62,823 bases of DNA from Rhodospirillales bacterium (GCA_030744625.1 JASLQF010000020.1:1-62823), one strand, 5' to 3'. Shown: positions 18,408 to 31,230, counted from the first letter of the stretch. The notes: generated from the letters alone by a model not told the origin. Translations and numbers: made by a program.

Positions 18408-19022
18408 ATGAGCAAGCGCATAAAGTCCAAGTACAAGATCAACCGCCGCCTCGGCGTCAATCTGTGGGGCCGCCCCAAAAGTCCCGTCAATAACCGCGAC
18501 TACCGCCCCGGCGAACACGGGCAGCGGCGCCGCAAGCCCTCCGACTTCGGCATGCAGCTACAGGCCAAGCAGAAGCTCAAGGGCTACTACGGCAACATCA
18601 CCGAGCGCCAGTTCCGCCGCTACTACGCCGACGCCGTGCGCCGGCGCGGTGACACCATCGAGAACCTCATCGGGCTTCTCGAGCGGCGCCTCGACGCGGT
18701 GGTCTACCGCATGAAGTTCGTGCCCACCGTGTTCTCGGCGCGCCAGTTCGTCAACCACGGCCACGTCAAGGTCAATGGACGGCGCGTCAACATCCCGTCC
18801 TTCCTGGTGCGCGAGGGCGACGTGGTCGAGGTCAGGGATAAGTCGCGCGAGATGGGGCTGGTGCTGGATGCCGTGGAATCGGCGGAGCGCGACATCCCCG
18901 AGTATCTCGCCGTCGACCACCTGAAGATGAAGGGCACCTTCGTGCGCACGCCGAAGCTTGCCGATGTGCCCTATCCGGTGCAGATGGACCCCAACCTGGT
19001 CATCGAGTACTACTCGCGCTGA
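18408..19022 (+). CDS. rpsD: 30S ribosomal protein S4
   Basis: Primary 16S rRNA-binding protein and assembly nucleator of the small subunit. The 204-residue length is normal. [19 protein letters not shown], the S4 RNA-binding domain ([30 protein letters not shown] near residues 95-125) and the C-terminal [16 protein letters not shown] are as expected. It is monocistronic here, away from the alpha operon, as in many Alphaproteobacteria. GGTGGAG lies seven bases before the ATG, and a strong terminator follows. Confidence 0.97.
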   Translation: MSKRIKSKYKINRRLGVNLWGRPKSPVNNRDYRPGEHGQRRRKPSDFGMQLQAKQKLKGYYGNITERQFRRYYADAVRRRGDTIENLIGLLERRLDAVVYRMKFVPTVFSARQFVNHGHVKVNGRRVNIPSFLVREGDVVEVRDKSREMGLVLDAVESAERDIPEYLAVDHLKMKGTFVRTPKLADVPYPVQMDPNLVIEYYSR

Positions 19023-19051
19023 TCGGCCCCGGTTGGGGGATGTTCAAAGCA

Positions 19052-19077
19052 AAAAGGGCCGCGCGAGCGGCCCTTTT
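19052..19077. terminator. Bidirectional rho-independent terminator between rpsD and grxD
   Basis: AAAAGGGCCGC / GCGGCCCTTTT with a GCGA loop: an 11-bp perfect stem flanked by A and T runs, so it can stop transcription from both convergent genes. Confidence 0.9.
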
Positions 19078-19098
19078 CAAATTTGGCGGAAGAACGTG

Positions 19099-19434
<336 letters not shown>

Positions 19435-19459
19435 GTCGTCTCCCTCCTCGGGATGGGCG

Positions 19460-19699
19460 TCAGGCGTTGTCGGGGGCGCTGGTCTGCAGCGCCAGGGCGT
19501 GAAGCTCGCCGCCCATGCGGCCCTGCAGGGCGGCGTACACCATCTGGTGCTGCTGGACGCGGGTCTTGCCCTGGAACGCCGTGGACACCACGTGGGCGGC
19601 GTAGTGGTCGCCGTCGCCGCGCAGATCCTCCATGGTCACCTGGGCGTCCGGTATGGCGGCGCGGATGAGGCTTTCGATCTCGCGCGCGTCCATGGGCAT
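19460..19699 (-). CDS. bolA: BolA-family protein
   Basis: A 79-residue BolA/IbaG-type protein (class II KH-like fold) that pairs with CGFS glutaredoxins in Fe-S trafficking and iron sensing. Visible motifs are [21 protein letters not shown] and [15 protein letters not shown], containing the conserved His of the BolA signature. The start may be the ATG at 19699 or the one at 19693. A strong promoter lies upstream and grxD directly downstream. Confidence 0.92.
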   Translation of the reverse strand: MPMDAREIESLIRAAIPDAQVTMEDLRGDGDHYAAHVVSTAFQGKTRVQQHQMVYAALQGRMGGELHALALQTSAPDNA

Positions 19700-19771
19700 G
19701 GGCCAGCTTCCCGAAACAACAGAGTTTCGTCAGGCACCGCCCCACCGGGGACGGCGCCACCGTTAGGCTCG

Positions 19772-19800
19772 GATATAGGCCGTCCCCCGCGCCCTGTCAA
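19772..19800 (-). promoter_or_regulatory. Sigma-70 promoter of bolA-grxD
   Basis: Read on the minus strand: TTGACA (19795-19800), a 17-base spacer and TATATC (19772-19777), near-consensus. It separates bolA-grxD transcription from purL, whose stop codon is 57 bases upstream. Confidence 0.75.
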
Positions 19801-19856
19801 CGCACCCTGTTAACACATTTTTGGGAGGCCGGCGCCACCTCCCTGACCCGGCCCCC

Positions 19857-22057
<2,201 letters not shown>

Positions 22058-22061
<4 letters not shown>

Positions 22062-22750
22062 CGGCTCAGCGCCTCCACCAGGCCGTCGAACATGGCCCGG
22101 CCGTCGTTGCCGCCGAGCGCGGCCTCGGCCATGCGTTCGGGGTGCGGCATGAGGCCCAGCACGTTGCGCCGGTGGTTGAGGATGCCGGCGATGTTGTCGA
22201 GGCTGCCGTTGGGGCTGGCGCCCTCTTCGGTGGCGCCCTCGGCCGTGCAGTAGCGCACCGCCACCCGGTCCTCGGCCTGCAGGCACTTCAGGGTGTCGGC
22301 GTCGGCGAAGTAGTTGCCGTCGTGGTGGGCGATGGGCAGGCGGATGACCTGGCCCCTGGCGTAGCGCCCGGTAAAAACGCTGTCGGTGGCCTCGATGCGC
22401 AGGTGCACGGCCCGGCAGATGAACCTGAGCCCGGCGTTGGCCATGAGCACGCCGGGCAGCAGCCCGGCCTCGGTGAGCACCTGGAAGCCGTTGCAGATGC
22501 CCAGCACCGGCACGCCGGCGGCGGCGCGGCTCGCCACCTCGCGCATCACCGGCGAATGGGCCGCCATGGCGCCCGAGCGCAGGTAATCGCCATAGGCGAA
22601 GCCGCCGGGGACCACGATGAGGTCGAGCTCGGGGAGTTCGGAATCGCCGTGCCACACCATGGCCGGGGGGCGCCCCGTGCTCGCCGCCAGCGCCACCGCG
22701 ACGTCGCGGTCGCAGTTGGAGCCGGGAAAGACGATGACGGCGGCTTTCAT
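22058..22750 (-). CDS. purQ: Phosphoribosylformylglycinamidine synthase subunit PurQ (glutaminase)
   Basis: Class I glutamine amidotransferase subunit that frees ammonia for PurL. The 230 residues are the usual length. The nucleophile Cys is in [11 protein letters not shown] near residue 85, the catalytic His/Glu pair in [13 protein letters not shown] near residue 205, and [14 protein letters not shown] is at the N-terminus. It is coupled to purL by a four-base overlap; on the other side a repeat-filled gap of 107 bases separates it from purS. Confidence 0.97.
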
Positions 22751-22751
22751 G

Positions 22752-22860
22752 GGTGAGCGATCAGCCTTCAGCTTTCAGCCATCAGCAATCAGTGTTCATT
22801 GGCGAGCGCCCGCATTCATTCGTCCGAGCTGATCGCTGAAAGCTGACCGCTGAAAGCTCA
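22752..22860. repeat. Inverted-repeat element filling the purS-purQ gap
   Basis: Two clusters of the same short words face each other: AGCTTTCAGC/GATCAGC words at 22756-22790 and GCTGAAAGCT/GATCGC words at 22826-22860. Read on the minus strand the right arm begins at the purS stop codon (TGAGCTTTCAGCGGTCAGC). The arms would pair imperfectly into a long hairpin in the pur transcript. It looks like a dispersed intergenic repeat; no coding potential is seen. Confidence 0.6.
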
Positions 22861-23097
22861 TTCGATCTCAATCGCGTAATCCTCGATGACGGTATTTGCG
22901 AGGAGCTTTTCGCACATGGCCTCGACGGCGGTGCGCGCCTTGGCGGCGTCCGTCTCGTCGAGCTCGATTTCGATGTACTTGCCCTGGCGCACGCCGCCGA
23001 CGCCGGAAAAGCCGAGGGAGGCGAGGGCGTTGCCCACCGCTTTCCCCTGGGGATCGAGGACGCCCGGCTTCAGCGTGACGTGGACTTTAGCTTTCAA
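22858..23097 (-). CDS. purS: Phosphoribosylformylglycinamidine synthase subunit PurS
   Basis: Small structural subunit that bridges PurQ and PurL in the FGAM synthase complex. The 79-residue protein reads KAKVHVTLKPGVLDPQGKAV and ends NTVIEDYAIEIE, both typical. No ATG is available; translation most likely starts at TTG 23097, preceded by GGAG eleven bases upstream. The gap from the purC stop is only 14 bases. Confidence 0.9.
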   Translation of the reverse strand: MKAKVHVTLKPGVLDPQGKAVGNALASLGFSGVGGVRQGKYIEIELDETDAAKARTAVEAMCEKLLANTVIEDYAIEIE

Positions 23098-23111
23098 GCG
23101 CCCCGCCGCTC

Positions 23112-23876
23112 CTATTGCATTACGGCCGGGCCCTTCATGTCCCGGGGGCCGCTCTCGGGCAGGATGCCGAGGCGCCGCGCCACCTCCTGATAGGCCTCCT
23201 CGACCTTGCCGAGGTCGCGGCGGAAGCGGTCCTTGTCCAATTTTTCGTTGGTCGCCATGTCCCACAGCCGGCAGCTGTCGGGGCTGATCTCGTCGGCCAG
23301 CACGATGCGCATCTGGTCGTCCTCCCAAAGGCGCCCGAACTCGACCTTGAAGTCGACGAGACGGATGCTGATGCCGAGGAAGAGGCCCGAGAGATAATCG
23401 TTGATCCTGAGCGCCATGGACATCATCTCGTCGAGGTCCTGGGGCGCCGCCCAGCCGAAGGCGGTGATGTGCTCCTCGGTGATCATGGGATCGTTCAGCT
23501 CGCTGGACTTGTAGTAGTACTCGACGATGGAGCGCGGCAACGGCGTGCCCTCGGCGATGCCGAAACGCTCGGCGATCGAGCCCGCCGCGATGTTGCGCAC
23601 CACCACCTCGACGGGGATGATCTCGACCTCGCGCACCAGCTGCTCGCGCATGTTGAGGCGGCGCACAAAATGGGTGGGCACCCCGATTTCGGCGAGGCGC
23701 GTCATCAGGTATTCGGAGATGCGGTTGTTGATGACGCCCTTGCCGGTGATGACGCCCTGCTTCTTGTTGTTGAAGGCGGTGGCGTCGTCCTTGAAGTGCT
23801 GGACGATCGTTCCCGGCTCGGGGCCTTCGAACAATACCTTGGCCTTGCCTTCGTATATTTGTCTGCGTCGGGACAT
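23112..23876 (-). CDS. purC: Phosphoribosylaminoimidazole-succinocarboxamide synthase (SAICAR synthetase)
   Basis: Joins aspartate to CAIR with ATP in purine synthesis. The 254-residue protein has [18 protein letters not shown] at the N-terminus, [14 protein letters not shown] near residue 98, [11 protein letters not shown] near residue 176 and [14 protein letters not shown] near residue 196. First gene of purC-purS-purQ-purL, with a good promoter about 55 bases upstream. Normal length. Confidence 0.97.
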   Translation of the reverse strand: MSRRRQIYEGKAKVLFEGPEPGTIVQHFKDDATAFNNKKQGVITGKGVINNRISEYLMTRLAEIGVPTHFVRRLNMREQLVREVEIIPVEVVVRNIAAGSIAERFGIAEGTPLPRSIVEYYYKSSELNDPMITEEHITAFGWAAPQDLDEMMSMALRINDYLSGLFLGISIRLVDFKVEFGRLWEDDQMRIVLADEISPDSCRLWDMATNEKLDKDRFRRDLGKVEEAYQEVARRLGILPESGPRDMKGPAVMQ

Positions 23877-23928
23877 GGGAACTTTCAAACGATGGGCACG
23901 GGGGGCGCCCATCCAAAGGGGGAAGCTC

Positions 23929-23957
23929 CGTATAGCAGGTGCGCGGTGACAAGACAA
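23929..23957 (-). promoter_or_regulatory. Promoter of the purCSQL operon
   Basis: On the minus strand: TTGTCT (23952-23957), a 17-base spacer and TATACG (23929-23934). Good match in both boxes and ideal spacing, 52 bases before the purC start. Confidence 0.65.
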
Positions 23958-23979
23958 CGGCGGCGCAAGCCGGTGCCGC

Positions 23980-24750
23980 CTACGGCAAAACCGCCTCGAA
24001 GCCGGCCTCGTCGGGGCGCCCCGGCGCGAACAGCCAGAGCGGCCCGGCACCCACCCGCGCCGGCGCGGGAAGGGCGATCAGCGACGACGAAACGGTGCCG
24101 AAGCCGGTGTCCGTGACCACGTTCATGGCGTCGCCGGGCCCGTCGCCGGGGCCATGCTCGCGGCTCGCCAGGAGCGACTCCCAGGACGCCCAGTCGCCGG
24201 CCCCGGGATCGGGGGCCGGGGCGGCCCGGAAGCGGGGCAAGGTGTCGCGGATGCGCGGATCGGAGGGGTCGTTGCGGTCATGGGCGGTGATCATGGAGAG
24301 ACCCTCGGGCAGGGCCATGACCTCGACGCCGGCCTCTTCCGCCGCCCCTTCCTCGCCGCCGGCCGAGCGCAGCCAGAAGGCGTCGCGCCCGTCGGCGACG
24401 ACCATGTTGAAGGTGCGGTAGGCGGCGGGGTCGATGTCGGCCAGCGCCCGGGCGGCGGCGTCGGCGTCGGCGTGGTCCAGGGCCTCGAGCGGCAGCTCGC
24501 CGCGGCTGCGGTAGCCGGCCGCCGGGCCCAGCGATTGCGGCCGGTTGAGGACGGCGGCGACGAGGCCGTCGTCGTTGAGGCCGAGCCAGGTGCCCGATGC
24601 CTCGAGGTCGATGCCCGCCACCACTTGGTCGCGCTCCGGCCAGTGGCGGGCCGGCGGCGCCCATGGGCGGTCGCGCATCTCGTCGCGGTTGGCCGCCAAC
24701 AGGAGCGGCCAGTCATGGCCGGGCCGGCGCAGAATCACCACCGTGCACAT
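23980..24750 (-). CDS. NRDE-family (TANGO2-like) protein
   Basis: A 256-residue protein of the NRDE/TANGO2 family, an Ntn-hydrolase-like fold. It begins [24 protein letters not shown], where Cys2 would be the N-terminal residue after Met removal and NRDE is the naming motif; later [20 protein letters not shown] and [14 protein letters not shown] fit the family. The biochemical activity of these proteins is not settled. It lies upstream of purC on the same strand but purC has its own promoter. Confidence 0.88.
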   Translation of the reverse strand: MCTVVILRRPGHDWPLLLAANRDEMRDRPWAPPARHWPERDQVVAGIDLEASGTWLGLNDDGLVAAVLNRPQSLGPAAGYRSRGELPLEALDHADADAAARALADIDPAAYRTFNMVVADGRDAFWLRSAGGEEGAAEEAGVEVMALPEGLSMITAHDRNDPSDPRIRDTLPRFRAAPAPDPGAGDWASWESLLASREHGPGDGPGDAMNVVTDTGFGTVSSSLIALPAPARVGAGPLWLFAPGRPDEAGFEAVLP

Positions 24751-24874
24751 GAGGCATTTCTTAGTCGCTTTGCCCCGCCGGCGCCAGGGCCGGGCCCATC
24801 GCGGCGTGCCATTGCTCCGTGGCGCGGCGCCCCTTAAATTGCCGGGAAGCAGGGATACCAGGGGAACGCAACCC

Positions 24875-25240
24875 ATGACGGACAAGTTCCGCGAACGCGA
24901 ATTGAGCGAGGAGGCGAAGTTCAAGCTCGACGAGGAGCGCCGCTTCAAGGCCGAGGCGCGCCGCGACAAGCTGCTCGGCCTGTGGGCGGCGGCCAAGATG
25001 GGGATGGTCGAGGCCGAGGCCGAGGCCTTCGCGCGCGAGGTGGTGATTTCCGATCTCGAGGAGCCCGGCGACCGCGACGTCGTCAGGCGCGTGCTGCGCG
25101 AGTTCGCGGCGCGCGGCAGCGAAATCGGCGAGGACGAGGTGCGCACCGAGATGGGCCGCCTTTACGCCCTCGCCCTGGAGCAGCTCGCCGAGGAATACCC
25201 CACGCCCCTCGGCCCCGACCACGGCCGCGTCGGGGATTGA
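24875..25240 (+). CDS. DUF1476 protein, probable F1-ATPase inhibitor (zeta subunit)
   Basis: Homologous to the alphaproteobacterial zeta subunit first studied in Paracoccus, whose N-terminus inserts in F1 and blocks ATP hydrolysis. The 121-residue protein opens with a charged helical stretch (FRERELSEEAKFKLDEERRF, then EARRDKLLGLWAAAKMG) and ends with EVVISDLEEPGDRDVVRRVL and an acidic tail, a little longer than the usual 105 or so. It is divergent from the NRDE gene; DUF1476 commonly neighbours purine genes in this class. Confidence 0.88.
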   Translation: MTDKFRERELSEEAKFKLDEERRFKAEARRDKLLGLWAAAKMGMVEAEAEAFAREVVISDLEEPGDRDVVRRVLREFAARGSEIGEDEVRTEMGRLYALALEQLAEEYPTPLGPDHGRVGD

Positions 25241-25357
25241 GGGGACGCGCTGGGGCCGGGGCCGACCTCGATCCACGGACGTGTTCATCAAGTGTTGTGA
25301 ACGGTTGTGAAATTAAGCCAGCCATCGATTGAGTTGGGGCAGGCACGGTCGTCGCCG

Positions 25358-26182
25358 ATGATGTTTGGGATTCAGAATGGAGTAGGGGCTGCCCTTGCGT
25401 CAGCCTTGCTCGGCCTGCTCCTGGTGACCGGTGCTGCGTCCGAGAGTGCCGGTTCCGAGCCGGTCGATTCGCGTCAACTCAGCGGCGCCTTCACCCCCGA
25501 CCCGGAAGGCGTTTGGCGGACGATCACGCCGAGTGACAGCACCAGTGAGTGCATCGGCGATCCGGTGGCGCCACTGTGCGCGGTGGAATCCCACTTGGCC
25601 TGTTACCGGCGACACGAACCGGACCTTTGCCGTATCGCCTACGGACCGGAATGGGAAGAGGAAATTAGCTTTCCCACTTACCCTCCCAAGACGTTCTTCA
25701 GCTATCGCGTGAAAAAGACCTGGCTCGCCGGACCGAAGGACCTGGAACCCTTACCCAATTACGCCTTCAACCGCGAACTGGGCGACCTGATGATCGACGT
25801 AATTGTCCGCACATGCTGGACCGAAGATGGGTATTGCTCGACGCCAATAATTCCCACCACTTTTACCGCGCGGAAGTTCGGCGAACGCTGGGCCGTCGTC
25901 GAGATCTACCTCCCCTGGCATTCAACGAAATTCACACCCTCAGGATTGGCGGAACTGGAAGCGGTCGACGCGGGTCCATTGTTCGGGCGTAAGTTCCCTG
26001 ACCGCGGAATTAACCGTGTCCTCGACGTGCGGGGCGCCGCCGCGTCCTCTTGCGCCTTCAACTCGGCATTCAGGGCCTTGAGCGCCGGACCCCGGCGCCC
26101 CACCACGCCGTCGGGCTCGAGGTGGCGCGAGATCTGGAACTTCCGGATGCCCTCGAAGAGGCCACTGTCGGGCAGCCCGTGA
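25358..26182 (+). CDS. Exported hypothetical protein, C-terminus probably rearranged
   Basis: Not recognised. From the ATG pair at 25358/25361 a signal peptide is visible (GAALASALLGLLLVTGAASES, cut within about residue 30). The mature part has six Cys in ECIGDPVAPLC, HLACYRRHEPDLC and CWTEDGYC, suggesting disulfides in the periplasm, and tracts such as FSYRVKKTWLAGPKDLEPLP. Up to about 26030 the protein looks natural; beyond this its frame lies antisense to a peptidoglycan-binding-like gene, so the last 50 residues are probably not original. An upstream GTG at 25307 is a less likely start. Base composition is less GC-rich than the neighbouring genes. Confidence 0.55.
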   Translation: MMFGIQNGVGAALASALLGLLLVTGAASESAGSEPVDSRQLSGAFTPDPEGVWRTITPSDSTSECIGDPVAPLCAVESHLACYRRHEPDLCRIAYGPEWEEEISFPTYPPKTFFSYRVKKTWLAGPKDLEPLPNYAFNRELGDLMIDVIVRTCWTEDGYCSTPIIPTTFTARKFGERWAVVEIYLPWHSTKFTPSGLAELEAVDAGPLFGRKFPDRGINRVLDVRGAAASSCAFNSAFRALSAGPRRPTTPSGSRWREIWNFRMPSKRPLSGSP

Positions 26183-26612
26183 TGCCGAACTCGGGGTCGT
26201 CGAAGAGCCCGAGGTGGGCGAGGGCCGTCTTCATCTTGACCACGTCGTCCGGGTCGGCGGCGGCGTTGCTCATGAGCGGCCCCTTGAGGCCGATGCCGCC
26301 GGCCAGCGCCCGGGGCGGGGGGCCGCCGCGTGGCCGGATGTCGCGCATGACGTCGTCGCGCGCCAGGGCCTTGTTGAGGGCCCCGAGGGTGGGACCCCGG
26401 CGCCGCATGACGCCGTCCACAGCCAGGCCCTGGGTGCGCTGAAAGCGCTTGATGCCCTCGAACATGCGCGTATTGGGGAAGGGGGTGATACCTTGCTCGG
26501 GGTCCTCGAACAGGCCGAGGCGGTTCAAGGCCGTCTTTACGCTCAAGACGTCACTTCGGTTCGTCGAAAGCGCCGGTCCGACGACCTTCTTGAGGCGCAG
26601 ATGCGTGGTCAT
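25906..26612 (-). pseudogene. Peptidoglycan-binding-like repeat protein, frameshifted
   Basis: From the ATG at 26612 the frame encodes one complete repeat (SVKTALNRLGLFEDPEQGIT ... GIKRFQRTQGLAVDGVMRRRGPT) and the beginning of a second (MKTALAHLGLFDDPEFGIT). Near 26178-26190 a one-base loss shifts the frame; the neighbouring frame continues the repeat (LPDSGLFEGIRKFQ ... DGVVGRRGPALKALNAEL) and runs on to a stop at 25906, overlapping the exported-protein gene in antisense. These repeats resemble the peptidoglycan-binding-like modules of alphaproteobacterial surface or secreted proteins. AAGGAG lies 11 bases before the start, and the upstream region is AT-rich. The true C-terminus is unknown. 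Confidence 0.6.
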
Positions 26613-26710
26613 GGCGGGAAGTGCTCCTTGGGTAAATATGTTTAATTAAATTTATATATGAAAAAAACATCAAAGTCAAGTAAAAAATTTTCCCCCCACA
26701 AGAAGCCGCC

Positions 26711-28009
<1,299 letters not shown>

Positions 28010-28084
28010 CGGGGCCTCTTCGATGGGAGGGGGTGCGGACGGCAGACGATAACACAACAATAATGCGGATACGAAAGTCGTGCT

Positions 28085-29128
28085 ATGGTTTGGGCCAAGA
28101 CAAGGGGAACGCGAACGGTGGACGCAAGCTCCGATCCCGCCCGGTCCGGCGCGCCGACCATCCCGCTTGCCGATGCGCTCGGCGCCGGGTCGCTGGCCAT
28201 CGTCGAGGCCGAGCCCGGGCGCGCCCGCGACATCATGGAAGCGGGGCGGCGCCATTACGGCGTCCTGGCGCTGAGGCTGGGCGATCGCGTGAGCCGGCGC
28301 TGGCTCGAGAAGACGGCCAATCCCTACCGACAAGAGATCGAGGCCCTGGCCGCGCACATGGGCGAGCCCGGGTGCGTGCTCCTCAACCTGTCCTACGAGT
28401 GGACGTGCACCAGCGGTGTCGGCCCCGCCCCGGGCAATGGGGGAACCGGGGGAAGCCGCCTGCTGCGCACCCTCGACTGGCCCCTCGACGGTCTCGGGCG
28501 CAACCTGGTGGTGGCCAAGCGGGCCGGCGACGCCGGCGCCTACTTCGACGTCACCTGGCCGGGCTTCGTCGGCGTCGCCACGGCCATGGCGCCGGGCCGC
28601 TTCAGCGCCGCCATCAACCAGCCGCCCATGCGCCGCCTGACGCCGTCGTGCGGCCTCGACTGGGTGCTCAACCGCTGGCGCGCATGGCGCGCCCGCGCCC
28701 TGCCGCCGTCCCACCTCTTGCGCCGCGTCTTCGACGAGTGCCGCACCTATGCCGAGGCCAAGGCGATGCTGAGCGCGGCACCCATCTGCATTCCCGCCTT
28801 TTTCACCCTGTCGGGCATGGCGCCCGGCGAGGGCTGCGTCGTCGAGCGCCAGGAGGACGGCGCCGCCGTCCACGAGGCCCCAGTCAGCATGGCCAACCAC
28901 TGGCTTTCCTTCGACGACAAGGGCTGGGCGCGGGGCCTCGACAGCGCCTCCCGCCTGCAGGCGATGGACGGGCTGCGCGAACGCGTCGGCGACGATTTCT
29001 CGTGGGTGGTGCCGCCCATCCTCAACGAGACCACCCGCGTCGCCGTGGTCGCCAACGCCGCCGCCGGGCGCCTGCTCGTTCAAGGGTGGGAGGCCGACGG
29101 CCCGGCCACCCAGGTGTTCAGCCTTTGA
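28085..29128 (+). CDS. Ntn-hydrolase-type acylamidase-like protein
   Basis: A 347-residue protein resembling the choloylglycine hydrolase/acid ceramidase branch of Ntn hydrolases. The telling region is about residues 95-185: LLNLSYEWTCTSGV, where Cys would become the N-terminal nucleophile after cleavage, RLLRTLDWPLDGLGRNLVVA, and FVGVATAMAPGRFSAAINQPP, which parallels the GYVGxxTGxRPGxFS signature of the group; a conserved-type Asn appears late in ILNETTRVAV. These enzymes split amide bonds of N-acyl compounds; the substrate is unknown. Its stop overlaps the start of the DMT transporter gene by one base. Confidence 0.65.
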   Translation: MVWAKTRGTRTVDASSDPARSGAPTIPLADALGAGSLAIVEAEPGRARDIMEAGRRHYGVLALRLGDRVSRRWLEKTANPYRQEIEALAAHMGEPGCVLLNLSYEWTCTSGVGPAPGNGGTGGSRLLRTLDWPLDGLGRNLVVAKRAGDAGAYFDVTWPGFVGVATAMAPGRFSAAINQPPMRRLTPSCGLDWVLNRWRAWRARALPPSHLLRRVFDECRTYAEAKAMLSAAPICIPAFFTLSGMAPGEGCVVERQEDGAAVHEAPVSMANHWLSFDDKGWARGLDSASRLQAMDGLRERVGDDFSWVVPPILNETTRVAVVANAAAGRLLVQGWEADGPATQVFSL

Positions 29129-30033
29129 TGCGTGGGAGCTGGCTGGCCGGCCTCAGTTCGGCGCGCGGCGGCATCCTGTGGATGCTGGGGGCTTCCCTGC
29201 TGTTCTCCACCCAGGACGCCATCGTCAAGTACCTCAGCGCCGACTATTCGGTGGTGCAGCTTGTGTGGGCGCGCTTTACCCTGGCCCTGGCCGCCATCGT
29301 GCTGGTCACCGGCCCGCGGTTGCGCGGCCTTCTGGCGACCCAGCGCCCTGGCCTGCAGGTGCTGCGCGGCGTCCTCCTGCTCTCCATGATGGGGCTTTTC
29401 TACACGGCACTCGGGCTCATTCCCCTGGCCGACGCCACGTCGATCCTGTTCCTCGGGCCGCTCATCGTGGCGGCGCTTTCGGCGCCCCTGCTCGGCGAGC
29501 ACGTGGGGCCGAGACGGTGGGCCGCCGTCGTCGTCGGCTTCGTGGGCGCGCTGATCATCGTGCGCCCGGGCCAGGGGACCATGGAGGTGGCGGCCCTCAT
29601 GCCGCTTGGCGCCGCCTTCCTGTTCGGCTTCTATCAGATCGTCACGCGCCTCCTCAACCGGTGGGATCGGCCCCTGACGACGCTCACCTATTCGGCGTTG
29701 TGCGCGTCGCTGGCGACCAGCGCGCTGGTGCCGTTTCACTGGCAGGCCAATCCCGACGCCGCCGCCTGGGCGCTGATGGCGGCGCTCGGGATCATCGGCG
29801 CGCTGTCCCAGTTCTCCTTGATCAAGGCCTACGAGGCGGCGCCGGCGGCGACGGTCGCCCCCTTCTTCTACGTGAGCCTGATCTGGGCGGTGGGGTACGG
29901 CTATGCGCTGTTCGCCGACTTCCCCGATGCGTGGACCGCGACAGGCGCCCTGGTCATCACGGGGAGCGGGCTCTACGTCTTCCACCGGGCGAAGGTGCGC
30001 GGCGCCACGGACCGCCAGATCGACCGCCCCTGA
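29128..30033 (+). CDS. DMT-superfamily (EamA) transporter
   Basis: A 301-residue inner-membrane protein with about ten hydrophobic helices in two EamA repeats, the first from residue 13 (GGILWMLGASLLFSTQDAIVK), the second from about 155 (ALMPLGAAFLFGFYQIVTRL). The family exports or imports metabolites and amino acids. The ATGA-type junction with the Ntn-hydrolase gene implies translational coupling, so the carrier may handle the hydrolase's substrate or product (inference). Confidence 0.88.
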   Translation: MRGSWLAGLSSARGGILWMLGASLLFSTQDAIVKYLSADYSVVQLVWARFTLALAAIVLVTGPRLRGLLATQRPGLQVLRGVLLLSMMGLFYTALGLIPLADATSILFLGPLIVAALSAPLLGEHVGPRRWAAVVVGFVGALIIVRPGQGTMEVAALMPLGAAFLFGFYQIVTRLLNRWDRPLTTLTYSALCASLATSALVPFHWQANPDAAAWALMAALGIIGALSQFSLIKAYEAAPAATVAPFFYVSLIWAVGYGYALFADFPDAWTATGALVITGSGLYVFHRAKVRGATDRQIDRP

Positions 30034-30222
30034 TCACCCGCCGCGCAGGGTGCAATCGACGGCAAGGTGAAAATGGCCTTCCGGATGCAGGAAAACCAAA
30101 AAAATCAGGTCGCCGGATGATTGCGCCGAGAAATTTGTTACCTCGACGATGGCGCGCGGATAAGATCGCCGCGAACCCGGAGGTTATCCGGGAAAATTTG
30201 GTCGAGTAAAAAGGAAAGAATC

Positions 30223-31230
30223 ATGGAGAGAGTGGGTCTGGCCCTTGGCTACGGAAAGTTTACGGATGTCAGAGAGATGGCGAGCTTCATGCGCGGAGCG
30301 GAGGGCCAAGGCTATGAGATGGGCTTTTTCTCGGAGACCATCGAGTTGATGCGTGATTCGGTTTCGTCGCTTGCCGCCATCGCGCTTGCCACCGACAAAC
30401 TGATCATGGGTTCGACCCAGATCGTGCGCCTGCGCAGCCCCGTGGTCATGGCCCAGACGCTGGCCACCCTGGATGAGCTCAGCAACGGGCGGATGACACT
30501 GGCTCCCGGCGCCTGCACCAAAAGTCACTCGAATGTTTATTGTCTCGAACACGTCTCTCCACCATTGACTCTCAAGGAATGGGTCGAATCCATAAGGCTT
30601 CTGCTGACCGGCGAAAAAATATCCTACGAAGGCGAGGTGGTGAAGCTGGACAATGTCGGGCTCGGCTGGGAGCCCATCCGCAAGTCGATCCCGCTCCACA
30701 TACCGGCGACGTCGACGACGGGTTTGCGTCTGGCCGGCGAGATCGGTGACGGCGTAATCCTCAATGCCATCTGTTCGCCGGAGTACACCGTGAATGCCCT
30801 CAAGATCATCAGGGAGTCGGCGGAAAAAGCGGGCCGGGACATGGCTAATTTCGAGGTCGCGCAGATCATCAACTGCTCGGTGGAGGACGATCACCAGACG
30901 GCGCTCGACGCCATCCGCTGGGAGGTGGCGACAAAGTTCGATCCGGTGCAGATTCCGTTCATCGCGGGCCCCAAGCTGCGGGTCGGAGAGCCCTACATCA
31001 ACAAAGAGGACATCCCGGTGTTCGAGAAGGCGCATGCCGAAGGCGGCATGGAAGCCCTGATCAATGCCATTCCCGATTCCTATGTCGAGGGGATGACGGC
31101 GAGCGGCACGCCGGATGAAGTCAAAGCCAGGGTCCAGCAGTTCCGTGACGCCGGCGTCAAGATCCCGCTTCTGCGGCCGGCGGCGGCACATCAGACACAG
31201 CGGCTCCTGGATCTGTTCGCACAGGCCTAG
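30223..31230 (+). CDS. LLM-class flavin-dependent oxidoreductase
   Basis: Luciferase-like monooxygenase/F420-dependent reductase superfamily, 335 residues. The TIM-barrel pattern is clear: EGQGYEMGFFSETIELMRDS, TDKLIMGSTQIVRLRSPVVM, LDELSNGRMTLAPGACTKSH, then PLHIPATSTTGLRLAGEIGDG. Either FMN or F420 could be the cofactor; the sequence does not decide. AAGGAA precedes the ATG. Composition is visibly less GC-rich than the surrounding genes, consistent with transfer. The stop codon TAG is also the left end of a palindromic repeat element. Confidence 0.85.
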   Translation: MERVGLALGYGKFTDVREMASFMRGAEGQGYEMGFFSETIELMRDSVSSLAAIALATDKLIMGSTQIVRLRSPVVMAQTLATLDELSNGRMTLAPGACTKSHSNVYCLEHVSPPLTLKEWVESIRLLLTGEKISYEGEVVKLDNVGLGWEPIRKSIPLHIPATSTTGLRLAGEIGDGVILNAICSPEYTVNALKIIRESAEKAGRDMANFEVAQIINCSVEDDHQTALDAIRWEVATKFDPVQIPFIAGPKLRVGEPYINKEDIPVFEKAHAEGGMEALINAIPDSYVEGMTASGTPDEVKARVQQFRDAGVKIPLLRPAAAHQTQRLLDLFAQA

